46,444 nt of DNA from JBDSKH01 sp050245915 (GTDB taxonomy: Bacteria > Actinomycetota > Actinomycetes > Actinomycetales > Microbacteriaceae): the NCBI GenBank assembly GCA_050245915.1, contig JBFWWZ010000018.1, forward strand, positions 1 through 46,444. Direction: 5' to 3'. Within the stretch, counting starts at the first letter, position 1, and each line of letters opens with the position of its first letter. The position numbers and the translations under genes were made by a program. Shown here in pieces: positions 33,842 through 40,738 of the stretch. The notes beneath the pieces were generated by a model. The model saw nothing but the letters and a program-made list of their open reading frames with translations. It was not told where the DNA came from and made no database searches.

Positions 33842-33859
33842 GTCACGCCGCCAGCGAAC
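33842..33859 (+). promoter_or_regulatory. candidate ClgR box upstream of clpC
   Basis: GTCACGCCGCCAGCGAAC matches 12 of the 14 defined positions of the ClgR consensus as I recall it (WNNWCGCYNANRGCGWWS). ClgR activates clp genes in corynebacteria and mycobacteria. The box is about 40 bases upstream of the TATAT-containing putative -10 (33896-33900), a suitable activator position. Confidence 0.45.
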
Positions 33860-33941
33860 ACGGGAGTTCTGGGAACCCCGCCTCGTTACTCTCGGTATAT
33901 CGGCGCAGCCTCCCCGTGCTCGCGCCGGAGGAGAGATTCAG

Positions 33942-36437
33942 ATGTTCGAGCGCTTCACAGACCGAGCCCGCCGGGTGGTCGTCCTCGCCCAGGAAGAGGC
34001 GAAGATGCTCAACCACAACTACATCGGCACGGAGCACATCCTGCTCGGGCTCATCCATGAGGGCGAGGGTGTCGCCGCGAAGGCGCTCGAGTCCCTCGGC
34101 ATCTCGCTGGATGCCGTGCGCGAGCAGGTGCAGGACATCATCGGCCAGGGTCAGCAGCAGCCGACCGGGCACATCCCGTTCACCCCGCGCGCCAAGAAGG
34201 TGCTCGAGTTGTCGCTGCGCGAGGCACTGCAGCTCGGCCACAGCTACATCGGCACGGAGCACATCCTGCTCGGGCTCATCCGCGAGGGCGAGGGTGTCGC
34301 CGCCCAGGTGCTCGTGAAGCTCGGCGCCGACCTCAACCGAGTGCGCCAGCAGGTCATCCAGCTGCTCTCGGGATACCAGGGCAAGGAGCAGGTCGCGGTC
34401 GGCGGCAACGACGCGACCCCCGACAAGGGCTCCCAGATCCTCGACCAGTTCGGCCGCAACCTCACGCAGGCCGCCCGCGACGGCAAGCTCGACCCGGTCA
34501 TCGGGCGCGAGAAGGAGATGGAGCGGGTCATGCAGATCCTCTCCCGCCGTTCCAAGAACAACCCCGTGCTGATCGGCGAGCCCGGCGTCGGCAAGACCGC
34601 CGTCGTCGAAGGCCTCGCCCAGGCGATCGTGCGCGGCGACGTGCCCGAGACGCTGAAAGACAAGCAGCTCTACACGCTCGATCTCGGCTCGCTCATCGCC
34701 GGCTCCCGCTACCGCGGTGACTTCGAGGAGCGCCTGAAGAAGGTGACGAAGGAGATCCGCACCCGCGGCGACATCATCACGTTCATCGACGAGATCCACA
34801 CCCTGGTGGGCGCGGGTGCCGCCGAGGGCGCGATCGACGCGGCCAGCATCCTGAAGCCGCTGCTCGCCCGCGGCGAGCTGCAGACCATCGGTGCGACCAC
34901 GCTCGACGAGTACCGCAAGCACTTCGAGAAGGACGCCGCGCTCGAGCGCCGCTTCCAGCCGGTGCAGGTGCAGGAGCCCAACCTGCCGCACACCATCAAC
35001 ATCCTGAAGGGGCTGCGCGACAAGTACGAGGCGTTCCACAAGGTGTCGATCACGGATGGCGCGATCGTCGCCGCCGCGAACCTCGCCGACCGCTACGTCA
35101 GCGACCGCTTCCTGCCCGACAAGGCCATCGACCTGATCGACGAGGCGGGCGCGCGGCTGCGCCTCAGCATCCTGTCGGCCCCGCCGGAGCTGCGCGAGTT
35201 CGACGAGAAGATCGCCACGGTGCGCGCCTCGAAGGAGGGCGCGATCGAGGACCAGGACTTCGAGAAGGCCGCGTCGCTGCGCGACGAGGAGAAGAAGCTG
35301 CTCGGCGAGCGCCTCAAGCTCGAGAAGCAGTGGAAGTCGGGGGATGTCGCGGCCAGCGGCACCGTGGACGAGGGCGTGATCGCCGAGGTGCTCGCGAACG
35401 CGACCGGCATCCCGGTGTTCAAGCTCACCGAAGAGGAGTCCAGCCGCCTGATCTTCATGGAGAAGGCGCTGCACGAGCGGGTCATCGGTCAGGAGGAGGC
35501 CATCTCGGTGCTCGCCAAGACCATCCGCCGCACCCGTGCCGGGCTGAAGGACCCGAAGCGTCCGTCCGGCTCGTTCATCTTCGCCGGCCCCACCGGTGTC
35601 GGAAAGACGGAGCTGGCCAAGGCGCTCGCCGAGTTCCTGTTCGACGACGAGAACGCGCTCATCGCGCTCGACATGTCGGAGTACGGCGAGAAGCACACCG
35701 TCTCGCGGCTCTTCGGCGCCCCTCCCGGATTCGTCGGATTCGAGGAGGGCGGCCAGCTGACCGAGAAGGTGCGGCGCAAGCCGTTCAGCGTGGTGCTCTT
35801 CGACGAGATCGAGAAGGCGCACCCCGACATCTTCAACTCGCTGCTCCAGATCCTGGAGGAGGGACGCCTGACCGACGGTCAGGGTCGCGTCATCGACTTC
35901 AAGAACACGGTCATCATCATGACGACCAACCTCGGCACGAAGGACATCACGGGTGGCCCCGTCGGCTTCACGCTCGAGGGCAACGTCGAGTCGTCGTACC
36001 GGGCGATGCGGGCAAAGGTCGTGGAGGAGCTGAAGAAGCACTTCAAGCCCGAGTTCCTGAACCGCGTCGACGAGACGATCGTGTTCCCGCAGCTGAACGA
36101 GGACGAGCTGAAGCAGATCGTCGGCCTGTTCATCAAGCGGCTCAGCGAGCGCCTGCTCGACCGCGACATGACCATCGAGGTCAGCGACGCGGCCAAGCTG
36201 CGGCTCATCGAGCTCGGCTGGGAGCCCACCATGGGCGCCCGACCGCTGCGCCGCGCGGTGCAGCACGAGATCGAGGACCGGCTGTCGGAGAAGATCCTGC
36301 ACGGCGAGCTCAACGCCGGCGACCACGTGAAGGTCGACTTCGACGCCTCGCTCCCCGAGGACGAGCAGTTCACCTTCTCGACCGGCCGTCAGCCGGGGCG
36401 CGAAGAGCTGCCCGAGAAGGCAACTGTCGCGAGCTGA
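33942..36437 (+). CDS. clpC: ATP-dependent Clp protease ATPase subunit ClpC
   Basis: An 831-aa HSP100 unfoldase that feeds substrates to ClpP. Order: two Clp-N repeats (IGTEHILLGLIHEGEGVAAK and IGTEHILLGLIREGEGVAAQ), AAA-1 with Walker A GEPGVGKT from residue 212, a middle region with the UVR-type motif EDQDFEKAASLRDEEKKL, AAA-2 with GPTGVGKTE from residue 549 and SEYGEKHTVSRL, and the ClpB D2-small domain. Length matches actinobacterial ClpC1. It has a leader with the ribosome-binding site GGAGGAGA before ATG. A perfect inverted-repeat hairpin begins four bases after the stop. Confidence 0.97.
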   Translation: MFERFTDRARRVVVLAQEEAKMLNHNYIGTEHILLGLIHEGEGVAAKALESLGISLDAVREQVQDIIGQGQQQPTGHIPFTPRAKKVLELSLREALQLGHSYIGTEHILLGLIREGEGVAAQVLVKLGADLNRVRQQVIQLLSGYQGKEQVAVGGNDATPDKGSQILDQFGRNLTQAARDGKLDPVIGREKEMERVMQILSRRSKNNPVLIGEPGVGKTAVVEGLAQAIVRGDVPETLKDKQLYTLDLGSLIAGSRYRGDFEERLKKVTKEIRTRGDIITFIDEIHTLVGAGAAEGAIDAASILKPLLARGELQTIGATTLDEYRKHFEKDAALERRFQPVQVQEPNLPHTINILKGLRDKYEAFHKVSITDGAIVAAANLADRYVSDRFLPDKAIDLIDEAGARLRLSILSAPPELREFDEKIATVRASKEGAIEDQDFEKAASLRDEEKKLLGERLKLEKQWKSGDVAASGTVDEGVIAEVLANATGIPVFKLTEEESSRLIFMEKALHERVIGQEEAISVLAKTIRRTRAGLKDPKRPSGSFIFAGPTGVGKTELAKALAEFLFDDENALIALDMSEYGEKHTVSRLFGAPPGFVGFEEGGQLTEKVRRKPFSVVLFDEIEKAHPDIFNSLLQILEEGRLTDGQGRVIDFKNTVIIMTTNLGTKDITGGPVGFTLEGNVESSYRAMRAKVVEELKKHFKPEFLNRVDETIVFPQLNEDELKQIVGLFIKRLSERLLDRDMTIEVSDAAKLRLIELGWEPTMGARPLRRAVQHEIEDRLSEKILHGELNAGDHVKVDFDASLPEDEQFTFSTGRQPGREELPEKATVAS

Positions 36438-36441
36438 TAAT

Positions 36442-36487
36442 CGGTGATCGAGCCTGTCGAGACTGATCTCGACAGGCTCGATCACCG
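36442..36487. terminator. perfect 21-bp inverted repeat behind clpC, built from two copies of the dispersed repeat
   Basis: Arms 36442-36462 and 36467-36487 are exact reverse complements around the loop CTGA. Each arm contains one copy of the repeat (GATCGAGCCTGTCGAGA / TCTCGACAGGCTCGATC). There is no T tract, so if it terminates clpC transcription it does so by stem strength or with help. It ends just before the TAAGGT promoter of the next gene. Confidence 0.75.
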
Positions 36488-36488
36488 T

Positions 36489-36494
36489 TAAGGT
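36489..36494 (+). promoter_or_regulatory. -10 box of the ArgA-type gene
   Basis: TAAGGT is seven bases before GTG 36502 and directly abuts the inverted repeat. It makes the upstream GTG at 36493, inside the box, unlikely as start. Confidence 0.5.
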
Positions 36495-36501
36495 GACCAA
36501 C

Positions 36502-37005
36502 GTGACCGAGTTCTCTGTGCGCCGCGCCCGCACGCCCGACATCCCCGGCATCCTGGGTCTGGTCGAGCCGCTGGTGAACGAGCGGATCCTGCTCGGCAAG
36601 GAGCGCGTCGACCTGTACGAGGCGGTGCAGGAGTTCCGGGTCGCGGAGACCGCCGATGGCACGCTCGTCGGCTGCGGCGCGCTGCACGTGATGTGGGAGG
36701 ACCTCGGCGAGGTGCGCACCCTCGCCGCCGCAGCGGACTGGCGCGGCAAAGGCGTCGGCCACGCCCTGCTCACCCAGCTTGAAGACGACGCCCGCGACCT
36801 CGGCCTGACCCGGCTGTTCTGCCTGACGTTCGAGGTCGCGTTCTTCAGCGGACACGGCTACGCCGAGCACGGCGAGGGTCTCGTGTCGCCCGACGTCTAC
36901 GCCGAGCTGGTGCGCAGCCCCGATGAGGGCGTTGCCGAGTTCCTCGATCTGGCGCGCGTGAAGCAGAACACGCTGGGCAACACCAGGATGCTGAAGCAGC
37001 TGTGA
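36502..37005 (+). CDS. argA: amino-acid N-acetyltransferase, Rv2747-type ArgA
   Basis: A 167-aa GNAT enzyme. It closely resembles, from memory, the M. tuberculosis short ArgA (Rv2747) that acetylates glutamate or glutamine: VRRARTPDIPGILGLVEPLV, LYEAVQEFRVAE, VGCGALHVMWEDLGEVRTLA, the acetyl-CoA loop WRGKGVGHALL, LTFEVAFFSGHGY and VAEFLDLARVKQNTLGNTRML. It would start arginine synthesis or supply acetyl-ornithine precursors. It stands alone, 64 bases after clpC, away from the other arg genes. Confidence 0.9.
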   Translation: MTEFSVRRARTPDIPGILGLVEPLVNERILLGKERVDLYEAVQEFRVAETADGTLVGCGALHVMWEDLGEVRTLAAAADWRGKGVGHALLTQLEDDARDLGLTRLFCLTFEVAFFSGHGYAEHGEGLVSPDVYAELVRSPDEGVAEFLDLARVKQNTLGNTRMLKQL

Positions 37006-37041
37006 CCGGCGGGTCACCCCTCGGGGGCCGCGCCTTCGTCT

Positions 37042-37047
37042 TACCCT
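37042..37047 (+). promoter_or_regulatory. -10 box of the membrane-anchored protein gene
   Basis: TACCCT, six bases before ATG 37054, leaderless type. Confidence 0.5.
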
Positions 37048-37053
37048 GACGGC

Positions 37054-37680
37054 ATGTCGACGATCCGCAATCCCGTCGGCCCCCAGCCGCCGTCGGTCTA
37101 CTGGCGCCGCCGCTTGCTCGTGCTGCTCGGCCTGATCGCGGTCGTCGTCATCATCGTGCTGATCATCGTGCGGCCCGGCTCGGGTCCGGATGCGAAGCCG
37201 ACGAACAGCCCGAAGCCTAGTTCCACGTCCGCCGGCCCCACCCCGACGCCGACCTTCAGTTCGGCCGCGGGCGGCGAGGCATGCAACCCGGCCCAGATCT
37301 CGCTCACCGCGGTAACCGACTCCAACAGTTACAACTCCGGGGTGAACCCGCAGATCTCGATGACGATCCTCAACGCCGGGTCGGCGCCGTGCACGTTCGA
37401 CGTCGGCACCGGCGCGCAGGAGTACGTCATCACGAGCGGCACGGACCGCATCTGGAGCTCCAAGGACTGCCAGACCAGCCCGACCAGCACGCCGCAGGTG
37501 CTGCAGCCGGGGGTGCCGCTGTCGACGACGCCGTTCGCCTGGGATCGCACCCGATCCTCCACGGACACCTGCGACACGTCGCGCCCGGCCGCCGTCGCGG
37601 GACCGGAGGGTCCGACGTATCGGCTTCAGGTGAAGCTCGGCACCGTGGAATCAGAGACGGTCGCGTTCCGGCTGTTCTGA
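37054..37680 (+). CDS. membrane-anchored extracytoplasmic protein
   Basis: A 208-aa protein with a short cytoplasmic start (MSTIRNPVGPQPPSVYWRRR), one transmembrane helix (LLVLLGLIAVVVIIVLIIV), a Pro/Ser/Thr linker of about 35 residues and a beta-rich outer domain with four cysteines (EACNPAQIS, PCTFDVG, DCQTS, TCDTS) likely paired in disulfides. Its pattern (ISMTILNAGSAPCTFDVG ... VLQPG) recalls DUF4232-like/Ig-type domains, without certainty. Similar short anchored proteins occur beside clpC/radA in related genomes; role unknown. Confidence 0.8.
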   Translation: MSTIRNPVGPQPPSVYWRRRLLVLLGLIAVVVIIVLIIVRPGSGPDAKPTNSPKPSSTSAGPTPTPTFSSAAGGEACNPAQISLTAVTDSNSYNSGVNPQISMTILNAGSAPCTFDVGTGAQEYVITSGTDRIWSSKDCQTSPTSTPQVLQPGVPLSTTPFAWDRTRSSTDTCDTSRPAAVAGPEGPTYRLQVKLGTVESETVAFRLF

Positions 37681-37697
37681 CGTCGAGGTCGCGTGCC

Positions 37698-37774
37698 GCG
37701 TTCAGGATGCCGCGGCCGACACCCCGGCGAACGCCGGCTCCCACACGGCGTGTCGCGCCTCGCATCCTGAACGC
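37698..37774. other. structured intergenic element with 13-bp perfect inverted repeats
   Basis: GCGTTCAGGATGC (37698-37710) and GCATCCTGAACGC (37762-37774) enclose 51 bases that hold further dyads (CGACAC/GTGTCG and CCGGCGAACGCCGG). The whole can fold into a long branched hairpin. It lies between convergent genes (37680 and 37810), so it may be a bidirectional terminator or a REP/MITE-like repeat. Confidence 0.6.
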
Positions 37775-37809
37775 GTTACACGAATAGGAGGGGATCGAGA
37801 CGTCAGCCT

Positions 37810-39159
37810 CTAGAACCCCGGCTGGTCCCCGGATGCCGCGGCACCTTTCGCGAACGCCGCGGCGATGACCGCCCGCAGGTCGCCGGCGTCACCGTCGAGC
37901 ACATCCGCGTAGCCGAGCCGCTTCGCCTCCGCCGCCCGCACGCGCGCCGCCGTCACCGGGCGGATCTCCCCGGCCAGCGAGATCTCGCCGACCGCAGCGA
38001 GGGTCGCCGGAAGCGGCTGATCCCGCACGGCGCTGGCGATCGCGAGCGCGATCGCGAGATCCGCGCCGGGTTCGCTCAGCCGGATGCCGCCGACCGTCGA
38101 CACGTAGACATCCGCCGCCGAGACCTTGAGCCCGCATCGCCGTTCGAGCACGGCGAGCAGCATCGCCACCCGGGACGAATCAACCCCGTTCACCACCCGG
38201 CGAGGCTGCGGGGCGTTCGAGCCCACGAGCAGCGCCTGCACCTCGACCGGCAGCGCCCGCCGGCCTTCGAGCGCGATGGTGACGCAGGTTCCGCTGACCG
38301 GCTTGCTGCTGCGCGACAGGAACAGGCCGGACGGATCCGGGACCTCCGCGATCCCGTCGCCGGTCATCTCGAAGCAGCCGACCTCATCCGTCGGGCCGAA
38401 CCGGTTCTTGAGGGCGCGGATGAAACGCAGGGCCGTCTGCCGGTCGCCTTCGAAGCTGCACACCACATCCACCAGGTGCTCCAGCAGGCGGGGACCGGCG
38501 ATCGTGCCGTCTTTGGTGACGTGCCCGACGAGCACCATCGGCAGGTTGCGGTCTTTGGCGATGCGGATGAGCGTGCCCGCGACCTCGCGCACCTGCGCGG
38601 GCTGGCCCGCGGCCCCGTCGGACATCGCCGACGACACGGTCTGCACCGAGTCCACGATCACGAGCGACGGGTTCACCGCGTCGATGTGCCCGAGGATCGT
38701 CGCGAGGTCGGTCTCGGCCGCGAGGTAGAGCTCGTCGGCGAGGCCGCCGGTGCGTTCGGCGCGCAGGCGCACCTGCGACGCCGACTCCTCCGCAGAGATG
38801 TACAGCACGCGCGCGCCCGCGCGGGCGGCTCGGGATGCCACCTCGAGCAGGAGCGTCGACTTGCCCACCCCGGGTTCCCCGCTCAGCAGGATCGCGGCAC
38901 CAGGAACCACGCCTCCGCCGAGCACCCGGTCGAACTCGGCGATGCCGGAGGGCCAGTGCGACGCGGCCTCGGTGCCGATCTGCGTGATCGGCCGTGCGCT
39001 GCGGCCCTCGGGCACGCGGGCGGCGGCCACGGCGACCACCGGCCGGCCGCGCTCGACGATGGAGCCCCACACCTGGCACTCGGGGCAGCGGCCGTACCAC
39101 TTCGCGCCGGTCCACCCGCACTCGCTGCACGCGTACGGGGATGCGGTCGGCTTCGCCAT
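37810..39159 (-). CDS. radA: DNA repair protein RadA
   Basis: A 449-aa RecA-like branch-migration helicase in recombination. N-terminal zinc finger with C11, C14, C25 and C28 (CSECGWTG ... CPEC), Walker A GEPGVGKS ending at K100, the RadA-specific KNRFGPTDEVG motif, and a C-terminal Lon-protease-like domain (FVST-equivalent VYVSTVGGIRLSEPGADLAIALAIASA), where RadA lacks protease function. ATG lies six bases after minus-strand TAGGCT (39171-39166), itself part of CCTAGG. Confidence 0.97.
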   Translation of the reverse strand: MAKPTASPYACSECGWTGAKWYGRCPECQVWGSIVERGRPVVAVAAARVPEGRSARPITQIGTEAASHWPSGIAEFDRVLGGGVVPGAAILLSGEPGVGKSTLLLEVASRAARAGARVLYISAEESASQVRLRAERTGGLADELYLAAETDLATILGHIDAVNPSLVIVDSVQTVSSAMSDGAAGQPAQVREVAGTLIRIAKDRNLPMVLVGHVTKDGTIAGPRLLEHLVDVVCSFEGDRQTALRFIRALKNRFGPTDEVGCFEMTGDGIAEVPDPSGLFLSRSSKPVSGTCVTIALEGRRALPVEVQALLVGSNAPQPRRVVNGVDSSRVAMLLAVLERRCGLKVSAADVYVSTVGGIRLSEPGADLAIALAIASAVRDQPLPATLAAVGEISLAGEIRPVTAARVRAAEAKRLGYADVLDGDAGDLRAVIAAAFAKGAAASGDQPGF

Positions 39160-39165
39160 GCGGTC

Positions 39166-39192
39166 AGCCTAGGTGGGACGTGCGACTAGGGT
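39166..39192. promoter_or_regulatory. divergent leaderless promoters of radA and the deacetylase gene
   Basis: Minus-strand TAGGCT (39171-39166) is six bases before the radA ATG; plus-strand TAGGGT (39187-39192) is seven bases before GTG 39200. The 40-bp gap between start codons holds both promoters. Confidence 0.5.
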
Positions 39193-39199
39193 TCCCCAC

Positions 39200-39802
39200 G
39201 TGTACCGCGTGGCTCTGACGTTCGACACGGAGCACTCCGACCGCCCCGCCGAGTCGGAGGGTACCGCGCACGTCTACGACGTGCTCCGTGACCGCGAGGT
39301 GCGGGCGACGGCGTTCATCCAGGGGCGGTGGGCGGAGGCGTATCCGCAGCTCGCGCGACGCATCGCCGCCGACGGGCACCTTATCGGCAACCACTCCCAC
39401 TTCCACGCCGAGATGCCGCTGCTCAGCCCCGACGGCCGGCGTGAGGATCTCGCCATGTCGCACAAGGCCGTGCTCGAGGCGACCGGGGTGGACCCGCGCC
39501 CGTGGTTCCGCTGCCCCTTCGGCGCCGGGACGCACGATCCGGAGGTGCTCGCCGACATCGCGGCCGCCGGCTACACCGAGGTGCGCTGGCATGTGGACCC
39601 GCTCGACTGGGAGCCGGAATCGACCGCGGGTGGGGTGGAGGTCGCGGTGCGCGATGGTGCTGCCGCGCACGGGGACGGGGTCGTCATCCTGATGCACCCG
39701 TGGACCCGCGGCACGGGTGGCTGCATCGCGAACATCATCGACGGCCTGCGGGCCGACGGTGCGGTGTTCGTCGGGGTGGACGAGCTGCAGGTGCTTCCGT
39801 AA
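39200..39802 (+). CDS. polysaccharide-deacetylase (NodB) family protein
   Basis: A 200-aa NodB-homology enzyme. Motifs: LTFDTEHSD (catalytic D/H-type motif 1 with E in place of the second D), NHSHFH (metal-binding H-x3-H), RCPFGAGTHD, WHVDPLDWEP and VVILMHPW with the final histidine. No signal peptide is visible, so it may act in the cytosol on a small N-acetyl substrate rather than on cell-wall polymer. The start is GTG 39200, leaderless; the longer frame from 39173 begins before the promoter box. Convergent with the Gln-rich gene across a hairpin. Confidence 0.9.
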   Translation: MYRVALTFDTEHSDRPAESEGTAHVYDVLRDREVRATAFIQGRWAEAYPQLARRIAADGHLIGNHSHFHAEMPLLSPDGRREDLAMSHKAVLEATGVDPRPWFRCPFGAGTHDPEVLADIAAAGYTEVRWHVDPLDWEPESTAGGVEVAVRDGAAAHGDGVVILMHPWTRGTGGCIANIIDGLRADGAVFVGVDELQVLP

Positions 39803-39809
39803 CGCCGTC

Positions 39810-39843
39810 GAGCCGGCACCGCCGTGGTGGGCGGCACCGGCTC
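39810..39843. terminator. bidirectional terminator hairpin
   Basis: GAGCCGG-ca-CCGCC and GGCGG-ca-CCGGCTC pair with a six-base loop and one internal CA/CA mismatch, between two convergent genes ending at 39802 and 39853. Confidence 0.65.
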
Positions 39844-39852
39844 GGGGCGGGT

Positions 39853-40344
39853 TCAGTTGCCGGCGTCGTCGGAGTCGGTGCTGCTGCCGTCGTCGTCGCC
39901 CTGCGGCGTCTGATCCTGCGGGGGCAGCTGCGGACCGCCCTGCTGGCCACCGCCCTGGGGTCCCGGGCCGCCCTGCGGAGGCTGCCCCGGCATCCCGCCC
40001 TGGCCCATGCCCTGGCCGGGACCGTGCGGGCCCTGACCCTGCGGGCCCTGACCCTGCTGGCCCTGACCCTGCTGGCCCTGACCCTGCGGACCGTTCTGCT
40101 GGTTCTGACCCGACTGGGCGAAGGCAGGCGGCTGGTGGATGGCGGACGCGATGGCGAACCCGCCGATGCCTCCGAGGGCGAGGCCCCCGACGAGTGCAGC
40201 GGCGATCGCCCCGATCAGGATGCCGCGGCCGACTCCCTGCGTCGGCTGCGTCACGTAGACCGGTGCGGGTGCCGCCGCGATGGTGTCTGTCTGCGCCGGC
40301 TGGGCCTTCTTCGGCTTCGCCGGCGTGTTCTCGGTATCTGTCAT
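39853..40344 (-). CDS. Gln/Gly/Pro-rich membrane-anchored protein
   Basis: A 163-aa protein: a Pro/Ala/Lys-rich cytoplasmic start (MTDTENTPAKPKKAQPAQ), one glycine-rich transmembrane helix (GRGILIGAIAAALVGGLALGGIGGFAIASAI), then a low-complexity outer region of QGQG/QQGQ units and an acidic end (GDDDGSSTDSDDAGN). The repeats are encoded by a 15-bp tandem repeat at 40026-40085. ATG 40344 is chosen because the longer frame is not supported by composition or a promoter. Function unknown. Confidence 0.75.
   Translation of the reverse strand: MTDTENTPAKPKKAQPAQTDTIAAAPAPVYVTQPTQGVGRGILIGAIAAALVGGLALGGIGGFAIASAIHQPPAFAQSGQNQQNGPQGQGQQGQGQQGQGPQGQGPHGPGQGMGQGGMPGQPPQGGPGPQGGGQQGGPQLPPQDQTPQGDDDGSSTDSDDAGN
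40026..40085 (-). repeat. 15-bp tandem repeat (four units) coding for the Gln/Gly region
   Basis: Units at 40026, 40041, 40056 and 40071, plus strand GC(G/T)GGCCCTGACCCT, differ only at one position. A multiple of three, so copy-number change would alter protein length without a frameshift. Confidence 0.85.
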
Positions 40345-40443
40345 GCGGTCAGGTTCGCGGGGCTCGCTATGTCGTTCGCTGGTCCTCCCTATGCGACGGC
40401 TGTGAAGTTCGCGCCGTCGCTGACCTGGGCTAAACTCTCTCCC

Positions 40444-40533
40444 GGTGCCGTGTCCGAGCGGCCGAAGGTGCAACTCTCGAAAAGTTGTGTGGTGTCACAG
40501 CCACCGTGGGTTCAAATCCCACCGGCACCGCCA
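40444..40533 (+). tRNA. tRNA-Ser (CGA)
   Basis: A class II tRNA with GGTGCCG/CGGCACC acceptor stem, anticodon loop CTCGAAA giving CGA, a long variable arm (GTGGTGTCACAGCCAC), T-loop TTCAAAT, discriminator G and an encoded CCA (40531-40533). It marks the boundary between the high-GC core and the lower-GC accessory block that follows. Confidence 0.97.
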
Positions 40534-40535
40534 CG

Positions 40536-40562
40536 AAAAACCCCTGTTGATCAGGGGTTTTT
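40536..40562 (+). terminator. rho-independent terminator of tRNA-Ser
   Basis: AAAAACCCCTG and CAGGGGTTTTT pair around TTGAT. It has the classic stem plus U tract and begins three bases after the tRNA CCA. Confidence 0.9.
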
Positions 40563-40589
40563 CTGCGTCTGGCGACGGATCCGTGGCAA

Positions 40590-40599
40590 CTGGCAACAA
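40590..40599 (+). repeat. CTGGCAACAA, left copy
   Basis: Within GTGGCAACTGGCAACAA, 57 bases after the tRNA-Ser CCA end. The same decamer recurs at 46369-46378 beyond the defence genes, again preceded by GTGGCAA. Possible recombination-related flank; short enough to be chance. Confidence 0.35.
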
Positions 40600-40738
40600 T
40601 GCGGCCGCATCACAGTGATCTGGGGATGCAAGTGCGGTGCCGCTAGGTTCGTTCCCACCGGTACCTATCACTGGGGTTCAGTTCGCCGCCGGGAGGTACT
40701 GGACCAGAGCGGGATCGGCCTGTACCTAGGAAGTTGGA

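Noticed and set aside
33843..36773. Minus-strand 976-codon frame opposite clpC
   Set aside because: Shadow of clpC with reversed-codon composition; it also runs through the inverted repeat and argA.
40536..40562. tRNA-Ser att core duplicated at the right end
   Set aside because: I searched by eye for the tRNA 3' end or the terminator sequence near 46.3-46.4 kb and found no copy; only the short TGGCAA words repeat.
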